The translations under genes were made by a program, and so were the position numbers. Under the pieces are notes generated by a model, which ran no database searches, was not told the DNA's origin, and saw only the letters and a list, made by a program, of their open reading frames with translations. Positions 17,508 through 26,036 of a stretch of 64,000 bases of DNA are shown here, piece by piece (positions within the stretch are counted from its first letter, which is position 1; each line of letters starts with the position of its first letter). Origin of the DNA: Flavobacteriales bacterium UBA979 (GTDB taxonomy: Bacteria; Bacteroidota; Bacteroidia; Flavobacteriales_D; Sanyastnellaceae); NCBI GenBank assembly GCA_002292325.1, contig DBBR01000077.1:1-64000 (forward strand), in the 5' to 3' direction.

Positions 17508-19523
17508 ATGGCCCAACCAGACTTCCCCTACAATCCTTTGGCCTTCAATCGGCGTGACCTCAGTGATCAAGCCATCCGTGAGCTGTACGACCAATTGATG
17601 CTCCCTCGGATGGTGGAGGAAAAAATGCTGAGTCAATTGCGGCAAGGCAAAATTTCCAAGTGGTTCAGTGGAATGGGCCAAGAGGCCATATCCGTTGGAT
17701 CCACGGCCGCCTTGAAAGCCGATGAGTTCATTCTACCCATGCACCGAAATCTAGGTGTTTTCACAACCCGCGGCATTCCGTTGGATCGGCTATTCTCTCA
17801 ATTCCAAGGTAAAGCGAATGGGTTCACAAAAGGACGGGATCGCTCGTTTCATTTTGGCTCCAAAGAACACCACATCGTCGGCATGATATCGCATCTGGGT
17901 CCACAACTGGGCATCGCGGATGGCATTGCACTCGCCAACAAATTGGAGAAGAGCGGCAAGGCAACCTTGGTATTTACCGGTGACGGTGGAGCTTCTGAAG
18001 GTGACTTTCACGAGGCAATCAATGTCGCTGCCGTGTGGCAGTTGCCGGTGATCATTGGGATTGAAAACAACGCTTGGGGATTGTCTACGCCTTCCAATGA
18101 GCAGTTTCGGTTCGAACATTTTACCGATAAAGCCATTGGCTATGGCATCCCTTCGAAAGATGCGATTCAAGTGGATGGCAATGATGTACTTGCGGTATAC
18201 CATGCGGTGAAGGAAGCCGCTGAATCCATTCGTCAGAATCCACGTCCCATCCTCTTGGAATTCAAGACATTTCGGATGCGAGGACACGAGGAAGCTTCTG
18301 GAACCAAATACTATCCAGAGGGATTGATTGAGCATTGGGGCCAAATTGATCCCGTAGAACAATTTAGAACGTGGTGCATCGCAGAAGGCATCTTACAGCC
18401 GGACCACATTTCAGACGTGGAATCTCGGCATTCATCCTCCATCAAAGAGGGTTTGAAGGCTGCTGCCATGGAGCCCGCCATCGAGGCTTCATTGGAAAGT
18501 GAAATGCTCGACCGTTTTGCCGAAGTGCCCCCGAGCCAGTGGGGTCATCCGCGCTCGACCGATCGGGAATTGCGCATGATCGATGCCATCCATGAAGGGT
18601 TGGGACAAGCCATGGAGGCTTACCCTGACCTCGTTCTCATGGGCCAAGACATTGCTGAGTACGGGGGAGTCTTCAAGGTCACCGATGGATTTGTCGAGCG
18701 ATTCGGTAAAGAGCGCGTCCGAAACACTCCACTATGTGAATCCGCTATCGTCGGAGCTGCGCTCGGTTTGAGCATACAGGGCAAAAAGTCCATGATGGAA
18801 ATGCAATTCAGTGATTTTGTCACGGTTGGATTCAACCAAATCGTGAACAACCTCGCAAAAATTCACTGGCGCTGGGGACAAAACGCTGATGTCGTCGTTC
18901 GGATGCCAACCGGCGGCAATGTCGGCGCGGGACCCTTTCATAGTCAGTCAACAGAGGCTTGGTTCTTTCATGTACCAGGGCTCAAGATTGTCTATCCCTC
19001 AACACCGGAGGATGCCAAAGGGCTATTGCTTCGCTCGTTTGAGGACCCGAATCCGGTTTTGTTTTTTGAGCACAAATTTCTGTATCGATCCTTGAGCGGT
19101 CCTGTGGATGAGAATCTTTTTAGTGTAGAGATCGGCTCAGCTAGAATCGTGCAACCCGGAACAGATTTGACCATTGTGACTTATGGATTGGGCGTTCAGT
19201 GGGCTCAAACGGCGGCCAATGATTCGTCGGCCTCCATTGAAATCATCGACTTACGATCGTTGCTTCCGTGGGATGAACAAGCCGTTTCAGAGAGCGTGCG
19301 CAAAACGAATCGGGTCATTGTACTCCACGAAGACACCATGACGGGTGGCATCGGAGCAGAAATCAGTTCTCGAATTCAAGAGATGTGCTGGAAAGATCTA
19401 GATGCACCCGTTCATCGGGTCGCGGGTTTGGATACCGCGTTCCCTTTTGCCGAAAATTTGGAACGTCAGTTTCTTGCGAATGCCCGCATTGATGAATCCA
19501 TTGCGTCCGTGTTGAACGCATAA
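17508..19523 (+). CDS. Fused alpha/beta E1 component of a branched-chain-type 2-oxoacid dehydrogenase
   Basis: The 671-residue protein joins the two E1 subunits. Residues 1 to about 330 are E1 alpha, with the thiamine-pyrophosphate motif near 156-190 (GDGGASEGDFHEAINVAA and ending in ENNAWGLSTP). Residues from about 345 are E1 beta: MIDAIHEGLGQAM, LMGQDIAEYGGVFKVT, LCESAIVGAALGLS, MQFSDF. The fusion is common in Bacteroidota and fits the branched-chain 2-oxoacid (or pyruvate-like) dehydrogenase, which makes acyl-CoA with E2 and E3 subunits encoded elsewhere. No E2/E3 gene is adjacent. The gene stands alone between two divergent/convergent neighbours. Confidence 0.9.
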   Translation: MAQPDFPYNPLAFNRRDLSDQAIRELYDQLMLPRMVEEKMLSQLRQGKISKWFSGMGQEAISVGSTAALKADEFILPMHRNLGVFTTRGIPLDRLFSQFQGKANGFTKGRDRSFHFGSKEHHIVGMISHLGPQLGIADGIALANKLEKSGKATLVFTGDGGASEGDFHEAINVAAVWQLPVIIGIENNAWGLSTPSNEQFRFEHFTDKAIGYGIPSKDAIQVDGNDVLAVYHAVKEAAESIRQNPRPILLEFKTFRMRGHEEASGTKYYPEGLIEHWGQIDPVEQFRTWCIAEGILQPDHISDVESRHSSSIKEGLKAAAMEPAIEASLESEMLDRFAEVPPSQWGHPRSTDRELRMIDAIHEGLGQAMEAYPDLVLMGQDIAEYGGVFKVTDGFVERFGKERVRNTPLCESAIVGAALGLSIQGKKSMMEMQFSDFVTVGFNQIVNNLAKIHWRWGQNADVVVRMPTGGNVGAGPFHSQSTEAWFFHVPGLKIVYPSTPEDAKGLLLRSFEDPNPVLFFEHKFLYRSLSGPVDENLFSVEIGSARIVQPGTDLTIVTYGLGVQWAQTAANDSSASIEIIDLRSLLPWDEQAVSESVRKTNRVIVLHEDTMTGGIGAEISSRIQEMCWKDLDAPVHRVAGLDTAFPFAENLERQFLANARIDESIASVLNA

Positions 19524-19537
19524 CAGGAAACGCAGGA

Positions 19538-20071
19538 TCAGCGACCTCTCATGCGCATCTGCGCCGGATTGCGAATGGCAGCTTCCACCTGCTTAATGTC
19601 TTTCTTGAGCATGCCTTTTGTGTCCAAACGCTTGCATTCGACAAGCAAGGCTTTTGCGAGCTTTGGTTTTCGCTTCGCCGAAGCGACTACGGCTAAGTTG
19701 AGCTTGACTGCTGCCTTGTCGTGATCTTGCTTCAAACCAACTTCAAGCGATTCTTTCAGCAGTTTCTCTGCATCGTTCATATTGTGCTCCATCATCAAGC
19801 TTCCTGACAAAAAGTACCAGTAGCCTCTGCGCCTGGGCCACAAGTGTTTGGGATTTACGCGCCCAATCCACTTTCGGGCGTCGTCCATTTTTTGTTGTCG
19901 GAGGCTTACAAAAGCCATCAGCAAACGCATGCTTTGCAGCGTCACCAAGATGAGCACTACGGTGACCAACACCATTCCGATGCCGCTTCCGATTTGACCT
20001 TTCATAAAAAGGTGGACGGCATAGGCCAAGCTTGCAGCGGCCAGAGGAATTTTTATGAATCGAGTGTCCAT
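19538..20071 (-). CDS. Membrane protein with two N-terminal helices and a TPR-like cytoplasmic part
   Basis: I use the ATG at 20071 (177 residues). The longer frame from 20125 would overlap the divergent gene. Two hydrophobic segments (IPLAAASLAYAVHLFM and GIGMVLVTVVLILVTL) are separated by a short turn. A basic stretch and helical repeats follow, resembling a degenerate TPR (YWYFLSGSLMMEHNMNDAEKLLKESL and KLNLAVVASAKRKPKLAKALL). I do not recognise a named family. The gene converges with the E1 dehydrogenase and is divergent from the ytxJ-like gene. Confidence 0.72.
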   Translation of the reverse strand: MDTRFIKIPLAAASLAYAVHLFMKGQIGSGIGMVLVTVVLILVTLQSMRLLMAFVSLRQQKMDDARKWIGRVNPKHLWPRRRGYWYFLSGSLMMEHNMNDAEKLLKESLEVGLKQDHDKAAVKLNLAVVASAKRKPKLAKALLVECKRLDTKGMLKKDIKQVEAAIRNPAQMRMRGR

Positions 20072-20109
20072 GGGACGTGGTATTTTTGTGGGCAAATTTA
20101 CCGCATCAA

Positions 20110-20439
20110 ATGGATTGGATAACATTGGAAACTGTAGAAGATTGGAACGAGGCGTTCAAGAATTCGGATGAAAGCCCCATCGTCGTCTTCAAACACAGCA
20201 CACGTTGTAGTATCAGTCGTATGGCTTTAAAACTGACGGAACAACGCTGGGATTTACCTGACAACGTTCGGCCTCTGCTCTTAGATTTACTCAGCCATCG
20301 GGAGGTCAGTCAGGCCATTGCATCCGACTTGAGCATCGAACATCAGTCTCCTCAATTGATTTTTGTCTCCAAGGGTAAAGCGCTGCATCACGCCAATCAC
20401 TCGGCCATCGACCCAGTTGAATTGAAACCGTATCTTTAA
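20110..20439 (+). CDS. ytxJ: YtxJ-like bacillithiol-system redox protein
   Basis: Starting at the ATG at 20110 gives 109 residues matching the thioredoxin-like YtxJ family: WITLETVEDWNEAFKNS at the start, then VVFKHSTRCSISRMAL with the single active-site cysteine, and SPQLIFVSKGKALHHANHSAI near the end. YtxJ proteins are predicted monothiol bacilliredoxins that remove bacillithiol from proteins. That role is inferred from the family; the bshC gene at 37.7-39.3 kb supports bacillithiol use in this genome. The gene is followed at 3 bp by a pRiA4b-ORF3-like gene, then miaA and mutS2, so it probably opens a four-gene operon. Confidence 0.85.
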   Translation: MDWITLETVEDWNEAFKNSDESPIVVFKHSTRCSISRMALKLTEQRWDLPDNVRPLLLDLLSHREVSQAIASDLSIEHQSPQLIFVSKGKALHHANHSAIDPVELKPYL

Positions 20440-20442
20440 CCC

Positions 20443-21030
20443 ATGGAGGAGATTGTCAAACTTCGTGTGATCCTGGACGTGGAACAGGATATATTCCGGG
20501 ACATTGAAATTGAAATGGATGCACCGCTGATGCACTTGCATTTGGCCACTTTGGATGCATTCAATTGGAACGATGCGCACGAGATGGCCTCCTTCTACAG
20601 AAGCAATGATGCGTGGGACAAAGGAGACGAATTTCCTTTGATGGCCATGTCTCCTGAATTGCCTTCGATGGAATCTGCAAAAGTCCGGGACATTGTTCCT
20701 TCTCAAAATTCCCGAGGGCTCTATGTTTACGATTACCTCCGTATGTGGTGTTTTTACCTTGAACCCATTTCCATTGGGCCTGCTGAAAAACAAACGGAAT
20801 ATCCGCGGTTGATGTTGGAGTTTGGAGAGACGCCGCATCCAATGAGCCGAGAGCCTGAAGGATTGGATGACGCAGAATTGTTTTCTGACGTTTTTGGAGA
20901 AGAGGCCAAGTCGGGCGACAAGGCCACCAGCACGGGCGACCCTGAGCTCGATGCCTACCTCGCTGATGACGGAGAGGAGGACCCTTCAAACGGCATGGAG
21001 AACATCGACGACTACGACGATATTTTTTAA
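20443..21030 (+). CDS. Plasmid pRiA4b ORF-3-like family protein
   Basis: The 195-residue protein begins with the pRiA4b ORF-3-like pattern: EIVKLRVILDVEQDIFRDIE, then MHLHLATLDAFNWNDAHEMASFY. The C-terminal 70 residues are very acidic and low in complexity (DAELFSDVFGEE, YLADDGEED, NIDDYDDIF). Despite the family name, this version sits in a housekeeping operon between ytxJ and miaA, as I recall it does in other Bacteroidota, with no sign of a mobile element. Its stop overlaps the miaA start (TAATG). Molecular function is unknown. Confidence 0.82.
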   Translation: MEEIVKLRVILDVEQDIFRDIEIEMDAPLMHLHLATLDAFNWNDAHEMASFYRSNDAWDKGDEFPLMAMSPELPSMESAKVRDIVPSQNSRGLYVYDYLRMWCFYLEPISIGPAEKQTEYPRLMLEFGETPHPMSREPEGLDDAELFSDVFGEEAKSGDKATSTGDPELDAYLADDGEEDPSNGMENIDDYDDIF

Positions 21031-22034
21031 TGGCTGATTCGCCGCTCGAACACCTCACCTCCGTAGCCGCTCCAATTCAGCCGAATGAGCGGCCATTGCT
21101 CATCGTATTGGTCGGACCTACCGCGGTGGGAAAAACTCGCTGGGCGATCGAGATAGCTCGGGCACTGAATACCGAAATCGTCAATGCAGACTCGCGCCAA
21201 ATTTATCGGCGAATGCCGATTGGCACCGCGACTCCCACGGCCGAAGAACGCGCAGAAATAACCCATCACTTTGTGGACTTTGTTGAGCCTGACTCAGCTT
21301 ACAGTGCTGGCCAATTCGAAAAGGAAGCATCGGCCTGGCTCGACCATTGGTTCCAGCACCACCGCACCGCGGTTCTTGCTGGCGGGAGTGGATTGTACGT
21401 CAAAGCCTTAATCGAGGGACTCGATGACATTCCTACGGATCCGTCCGTTCGTTCACAGTTAAATGAGCGATTTGAATTGTACGGTCTTGGACCGCTCGTC
21501 GATGAATTGGCCCAGCGTGACCCCGTTCATTTGGAGAAGATGGATGCGCAAAATCCGCAGCGCGTCATCCGAGCACTGGAAGTGTGCATTATTTCAGGCA
21601 GGCCTTTCTCAAGTTTTCACAACCAAGTCCCTCAGGAGCGACCCTACGACATCTGGATTGGGGGGCTTCAAATGGACCGTGAATCTCTGCACTCACGCAT
21701 CAACCTGCGGGTAGAAAACATGATCAAAGCAGGACTCGAAGAGGAGGTTCGCGCCCTTCAGCATCTGAGGGATACCAATGCGCTGCGTACGGTAGGATTT
21801 CGAGAGTGGCCGCCCTATTTCAACAACGAATGTTCTTTGTCCGCTGTTCAGGATGAAATCCAAATGCGCACCCGGCAATTCGCTAAGCGCCAAATGACGT
21901 GGTTTCAAAAAACGAATGGAATACAATGGTTCGATGCATCGGACGGAGAGAACATTGCTGAGGCTTTGCGCGTTGAATGTGGGAAACGTCGCTGGCATTT
22001 CGCTCAGCCATTGGTCCATTCGGGATCCCAGTAA
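21030..22034 (+). CDS. miaA: tRNA dimethylallyltransferase
   Basis: The 334-residue enzyme transfers a dimethylallyl group to N6 of A37 in tRNAs that read UNN codons. The P-loop is near residues 26-38 (IVLVGPTAVGKTRWA), followed by the family blocks EIVNADSRQIYRRMPIGTA, HHFVDFVEPDSAYSAGQFE and VLAGGSGLYVKALIEGLD. It continues with NPQRVIRALEV and QFAKRQMTWFQK. Length is normal. The ATG overlaps the previous stop and the downstream mutS2 start follows after one base, so translation is probably coupled through the operon. Confidence 0.97.
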   Translation: MADSPLEHLTSVAAPIQPNERPLLIVLVGPTAVGKTRWAIEIARALNTEIVNADSRQIYRRMPIGTATPTAEERAEITHHFVDFVEPDSAYSAGQFEKEASAWLDHWFQHHRTAVLAGGSGLYVKALIEGLDDIPTDPSVRSQLNERFELYGLGPLVDELAQRDPVHLEKMDAQNPQRVIRALEVCIISGRPFSSFHNQVPQERPYDIWIGGLQMDRESLHSRINLRVENMIKAGLEEEVRALQHLRDTNALRTVGFREWPPYFNNECSLSAVQDEIQMRTRQFAKRQMTWFQKTNGIQWFDASDGENIAEALRVECGKRRWHFAQPLVHSGSQ

Positions 22035-22035
22035 G

Positions 22036-24204
22036 ATGAGTAATTCCTCGAAACAAATGCACCCAAAGGATGCTGCACAACGCGCGCGGCATGCAGGATT
22101 TATGCCACATTTCGACGAACAAACCGCACAAGATTTGGAGTTCGATGTCGTCAAAGTTCTGCTCCTGAATCACTGTCACAATCCGACGACCATTCAACGT
22201 GCAGAATCACTGCATCCGAGCATCCGACCCAAGCAATGGCGTCAAGCGCTCGAGCGAACCAAAGAATTCTTAGATATCCGGCGTGAAGGGAAAACGTTCC
22301 CAGCAGTCGGGTGCGAGGAGATTGCCGCTGACAATGACCGACTCGCCATACGTGATGCTGTTCTCGATGAAACAGGGTTTGCTCGCATTCGAACGGCGAC
22401 TTTGACGGTCAATGAGGTGATTGACTCGCTACAAGGAGAGGATGAGTCGTTCCCGAACCTTTGTCAACTCATTGCCGACGCTTCGTCCAACTTAGAATTG
22501 CCTCAAGCCATCGATGGCGTGTTTGACGCCAAAGGACAAGTGCGCAGCAACGCATCGCCGAAGTTGATTCAAATCCGCGAGGAAGGCATACGATTGCGCC
22601 GAACCCTCAACCGTCAATTCGTGAAGGAACTCAAACGCAATCAAGAACGAGGTTGGCTGGCTGATACCAAGGAGGGGTTCATCAATAACCGCCGCGTGCT
22701 GGCCGTTAACAGCACCCACAAACGCAAGATATCAGGCACTGCTCTAGGGCAATCTAAAAATGCTTCCATCACCTTCATTGAACCAGCCTCGACCGTTTCA
22801 TTGAATTTTGAGTTGGAAATGCTACAGGATGATGAGCGAAAAGAAATTCATCGCATTCTGCGAGCGTTAACCAAACAGATCAGGCATTTTTTACCGCAGC
22901 TCAAAATCACCCATCAAATCCTCGTTGAGCTCGACTGGCTGAGGGCCAAAAGCCAACTAGCAAGCGAAATGAACGCCGATTTACCCGGACTTCGAAACGC
23001 TCCCAACTTCCACCTCATTCAAGCCTACCATCCGTTGCTAGCGATGCAGAATACAGCCAAAGGGCTGACCACTGAGCCTCAAACGGTATCCCTGAATTCC
23101 AAGGCGCGCATCTTGGTCATTTCAGGGCCCAACGCCGGTGGAAAATCCATTACACTGAAGACGGTTGGACTATTGCAGGTGATGCTTCAGAGTGGACTGC
23201 TGGTGCCTGCTCATCCGAACAGCGAAATGGGTTGTTTCAATTCAATCCTAACCGACATCGGAGACAACCAAAGCATCGAGAATCAATTGAGCACATACAG
23301 CTACCGATTGAACAGAATGAAGCGGTTCTTGGACGTCGCGGACGCAAAATCTCTTTTGCTCTTAGATGAATTTGGTACGGGTTCAGACCCCGAATTGGGT
23401 GGTGCTCTGGCCGAAGTTTTCTTCGAAGAGCTCTACAAACGGAAAGTGTTTGGGGTGATCACGACGCATTACGCGAACATCAAAACCCGAGCGGCACAGT
23501 TACCGGAAGCCATCAATGGGAGCATGCGGTTCGACCAGGAGTCCCTTCAACCGCTATTCAAATTGGACGTCGGTCCTCCTGGAAGCTCTTTCACCTTCGA
23601 GGTGGCCCACATCAATGGAATTGCCCCTGAATTAATCGAACGCGCCAAAGGCAAGCTGGATGGCAAGAAAGTCAAGCTAGACGCATTGATTTCAGAATTG
23701 CAAAAGGAAAAGAACACGTTAGCGCGTGTGACCGATCGGCATTTAAAGAAAGAGCTGGAACTTGAACGTTCCAAGGCAGAAATGGCCCAACGCGAACAGC
23801 ACATCAACGAGCGTGCAGTGCATCAGCAATCACTAACCGAAGAGAACAATGACGCATTGCATCGAGGTCGCAAGCTTCAGCAGTTCATCGATCGCTTTGA
23901 TCCCGGGAGCAAAAACAAACCCTTGCTTCAGGACGTGCAGAAATATCTAGCTGTCGAGAGGACAAAGTATTTGGAGGCCGGTGCAGCAAAAAGAGCAAAA
24001 CAAAAGGCGCAAGAAGCCCGTGCTGCAAAACGCCGACCCAAGCATTTCACAGAGCGCATCAAGGTCGGTTCGACCGTGCGTCTCAGAAATGGAGGCAAAG
24101 AACGCGGTGAGGTTTTAAAAGTCCACGGGAACAGTGCGACTGTCCTTTTTGGAGCCTTCAAAACCAAGATTGAATTGGAAAAACTATCGTGGGTTGCGAA
24201 CTGA
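22036..24204 (+). CDS. mutS2: MutS2-type DNA repair ATPase lacking the Smr domain
   Basis: The ATG at 22036, one base after the miaA stop, gives 722 residues. The N-terminal core and long helical clamp region are followed by the ATPase. Walker A lies near residue 362 (LVISGPNAGGKSITLKTV), Walker B near 440 (LLLLDEFGTGSDPELGG), and a conserved histidine block is GVITTHYANIK. A coiled-coil segment follows, and then a small SH3/KOW-like domain (RIKVGSTVRLRNGGKERG). The protein stops there, so the C-terminal Smr nuclease domain of many MutS2 proteins is absent. It is likely involved in suppressing recombination or in stalled-ribosome rescue, the two roles proposed for MutS2. Confidence 0.9.
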   Translation: MSNSSKQMHPKDAAQRARHAGFMPHFDEQTAQDLEFDVVKVLLLNHCHNPTTIQRAESLHPSIRPKQWRQALERTKEFLDIRREGKTFPAVGCEEIAADNDRLAIRDAVLDETGFARIRTATLTVNEVIDSLQGEDESFPNLCQLIADASSNLELPQAIDGVFDAKGQVRSNASPKLIQIREEGIRLRRTLNRQFVKELKRNQERGWLADTKEGFINNRRVLAVNSTHKRKISGTALGQSKNASITFIEPASTVSLNFELEMLQDDERKEIHRILRALTKQIRHFLPQLKITHQILVELDWLRAKSQLASEMNADLPGLRNAPNFHLIQAYHPLLAMQNTAKGLTTEPQTVSLNSKARILVISGPNAGGKSITLKTVGLLQVMLQSGLLVPAHPNSEMGCFNSILTDIGDNQSIENQLSTYSYRLNRMKRFLDVADAKSLLLLDEFGTGSDPELGGALAEVFFEELYKRKVFGVITTHYANIKTRAAQLPEAINGSMRFDQESLQPLFKLDVGPPGSSFTFEVAHINGIAPELIERAKGKLDGKKVKLDALISELQKEKNTLARVTDRHLKKELELERSKAEMAQREQHINERAVHQQSLTEENNDALHRGRKLQQFIDRFDPGSKNKPLLQDVQKYLAVERTKYLEAGAAKRAKQKAQEARAAKRRPKHFTERIKVGSTVRLRNGGKERGEVLKVHGNSATVLFGAFKTKIELEKLSWVAN

Positions 24205-24216
24205 GGAACTGCGCTG

Positions 24217-25905
24217 TTACTCAATAATCAACTTTCGTGTAGCCATTGCCCCTCCTTCCGTTTCTAAGGTGATGAAATAGGCTCCGGACGACAAGCTGCT
24301 CACATCGGCCGTAGGTACGGTCATCTGTTGTACATCACAGGAAAGTACTGGACGTCCCATTTGATCGTAAATGCGCATGTGCGCAGCTTGGATTTCACCT
24401 GACCAGTCAATGTAAATCGTATTCCGAGCGGGATTTGGGCACACCGCCCAAGGGTTCGAGAGCAGCCATTCCTCCTCGATTTCCACAACACCGCACAAGC
24501 TCTGTTCAGCGCATGGAACCTCGAGTTCTGTCACATAGCTCCCATCCAGAATTTCTTGGCCTGTCGCAATTGGATCCAAAAAGTTGAAGAGTTTCTCATC
24601 CTCCGAAATGGGATTGTTTCCATCCCAATGGTAACTCATCTTGCCATAGTAATCAGGAGCATTCGGGTTATCGCAAAAAGAAGCGCCGCCCGTAAGGGTT
24701 CCAACAATCCGCTGGTCTTCGTCAAACAAAGCCGATCCCGAGGAGCCTCCCTCTGTGACTCCATGATTGGTCTCCGTCTCCTGCCAATACACACGCCAAT
24801 GCGCTCCAGGGTGGTATACACTACTATTGGTAGCCGTTGTTGTGTAAGTAGATATCTTTTTTCGGTCGCCTGATGGATGGTGAATTCCAACACCTTCTGT
24901 TGGACTCAAGCCTGTAACATCCCATCCCGCATAAAAGGGTGTCCAGGAGGCAAATACCGGATCCTCAACCTCAACCAATAGAAAGTCAGACCCGTTGATG
25001 TTATTTCCGACCATGTCGTCCGAACTGGTCAAAAAATACACACCCGTTCGAACATGCGAGTTGAAGCTCGATGTGCCATCACAATCAAAGTACTCATAGT
25101 TGAATCGAACTTTAAGCAGTGCCCACTCCGACTCGGACATGTCATCTGCACAGTGGAAGGAACTTAAGAGCAGTTGCCGGCAATCCATTGCTGTATTGTT
25201 CACCATCGTCCCTGAGCACAGATAAATTCCGCCGCCCATGGAAATTCTCAACCGAACAGAAGCATCGCGCTGGCACTGCCAATCATCTCCTTCCGGGCAC
25301 ATAACATCCACTTGACACGGATCGGACCCTCGGTTGTTTTCGGACAGCAGATCGTATTCGCCATCCAACCAGAGGTAGCGGAAAAAATAACCTACACCGT
25401 TAATTCTCAATGCAGGAGATCCAGTCGCATTCATCGGTTGCGTGTATTGAATGACCACTTCTTCCCCCGGAATTTCTCCGCTCACCCACAATCCATGATC
25501 ATTGTTCTCTTGATAATCCACCGGACCTTCGACGTAAGGTGCCGCAAAACGTCCTGCCTCTGAAGAAAAGGTCAACGTGCTTCCTACCGGCAAATGAAAT
25601 TGATCAAAGTAGACACACAAAGCCGGGGCATCTTCTACGCGAAGGCGCAAGGTCCATTGCTCGCTTTGAGGCGTAAGCGAGTGCGTAGCCCACTCGAAAA
25701 AGTCCCAGTCCGCTGCGAGAATTTCTCCTTGCATTGTCTTGCCGGTGTGCTCCTCGTGCCAAAATGCTCTGGCCCATAATTGTTCCATCGAAGGAGGTGC
25801 CAATTCGACCACTTGGGTTTCGAGTCCTCGCCCATCTTGACCTTGTACTCCCAAGCATATGATTGCCATGGACATTGCGAGTCCAAATCGTGTTTTCCAG
25901 CTCAT
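24217..25905 (-). CDS. Secreted trypsin-like serine protease with a type A T9SS sorting domain
   Basis: The 562-residue protein has a signal peptide (FGLAMSMAIICLGVQGQ). A pro-region/beta-sandwich of about 170 residues precedes a lysyl-endopeptidase-like protease domain. The catalytic triad can be read as His near 251 (LLLSSFHCADD), Asp near 305 (NGSDFLLVEVED) and Ser near 390 (TEGGSSGSALFD). Several cysteines suggest disulfides. The last 80 residues form a type A sorting domain (WAVCPNPARNTIYIDW to TRKLIIE), so the protein should be exported and surface-attached or released by the T9SS. It converges with mutS2 and is divergent from the S41 protease gene. Confidence 0.9.
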   Translation of the reverse strand: MSWKTRFGLAMSMAIICLGVQGQDGRGLETQVVELAPPSMEQLWARAFWHEEHTGKTMQGEILAADWDFFEWATHSLTPQSEQWTLRLRVEDAPALCVYFDQFHLPVGSTLTFSSEAGRFAAPYVEGPVDYQENNDHGLWVSGEIPGEEVVIQYTQPMNATGSPALRINGVGYFFRYLWLDGEYDLLSENNRGSDPCQVDVMCPEGDDWQCQRDASVRLRISMGGGIYLCSGTMVNNTAMDCRQLLLSSFHCADDMSESEWALLKVRFNYEYFDCDGTSSFNSHVRTGVYFLTSSDDMVGNNINGSDFLLVEVEDPVFASWTPFYAGWDVTGLSPTEGVGIHHPSGDRKKISTYTTTATNSSVYHPGAHWRVYWQETETNHGVTEGGSSGSALFDEDQRIVGTLTGGASFCDNPNAPDYYGKMSYHWDGNNPISEDEKLFNFLDPIATGQEILDGSYVTELEVPCAEQSLCGVVEIEEEWLLSNPWAVCPNPARNTIYIDWSGEIQAAHMRIYDQMGRPVLSCDVQQMTVPTADVSSLSSGAYFITLETEGGAMATRKLIIE

Positions 25906-26036
25906 ATCCCAATAATTTCTTGCAGTTCAATCCGAAATTTACGCTGTTTCTCCCAAATGGATTGGTGAAAATTGGGGAACTTCATTTCCGGCTGTTCAAA
26001 TCCATTCGGTACCTTGAAGGCTCATTTGAAAGGAAG

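Noticed and set aside
20443-21030. pRiA4b ORF-3-like gene as a sign of a plasmid or mobile element
   Set aside because: The family name comes from a plasmid but this copy is inside a ytxJ-miaA-mutS2 operon with no repeats, transposase or composition shift.
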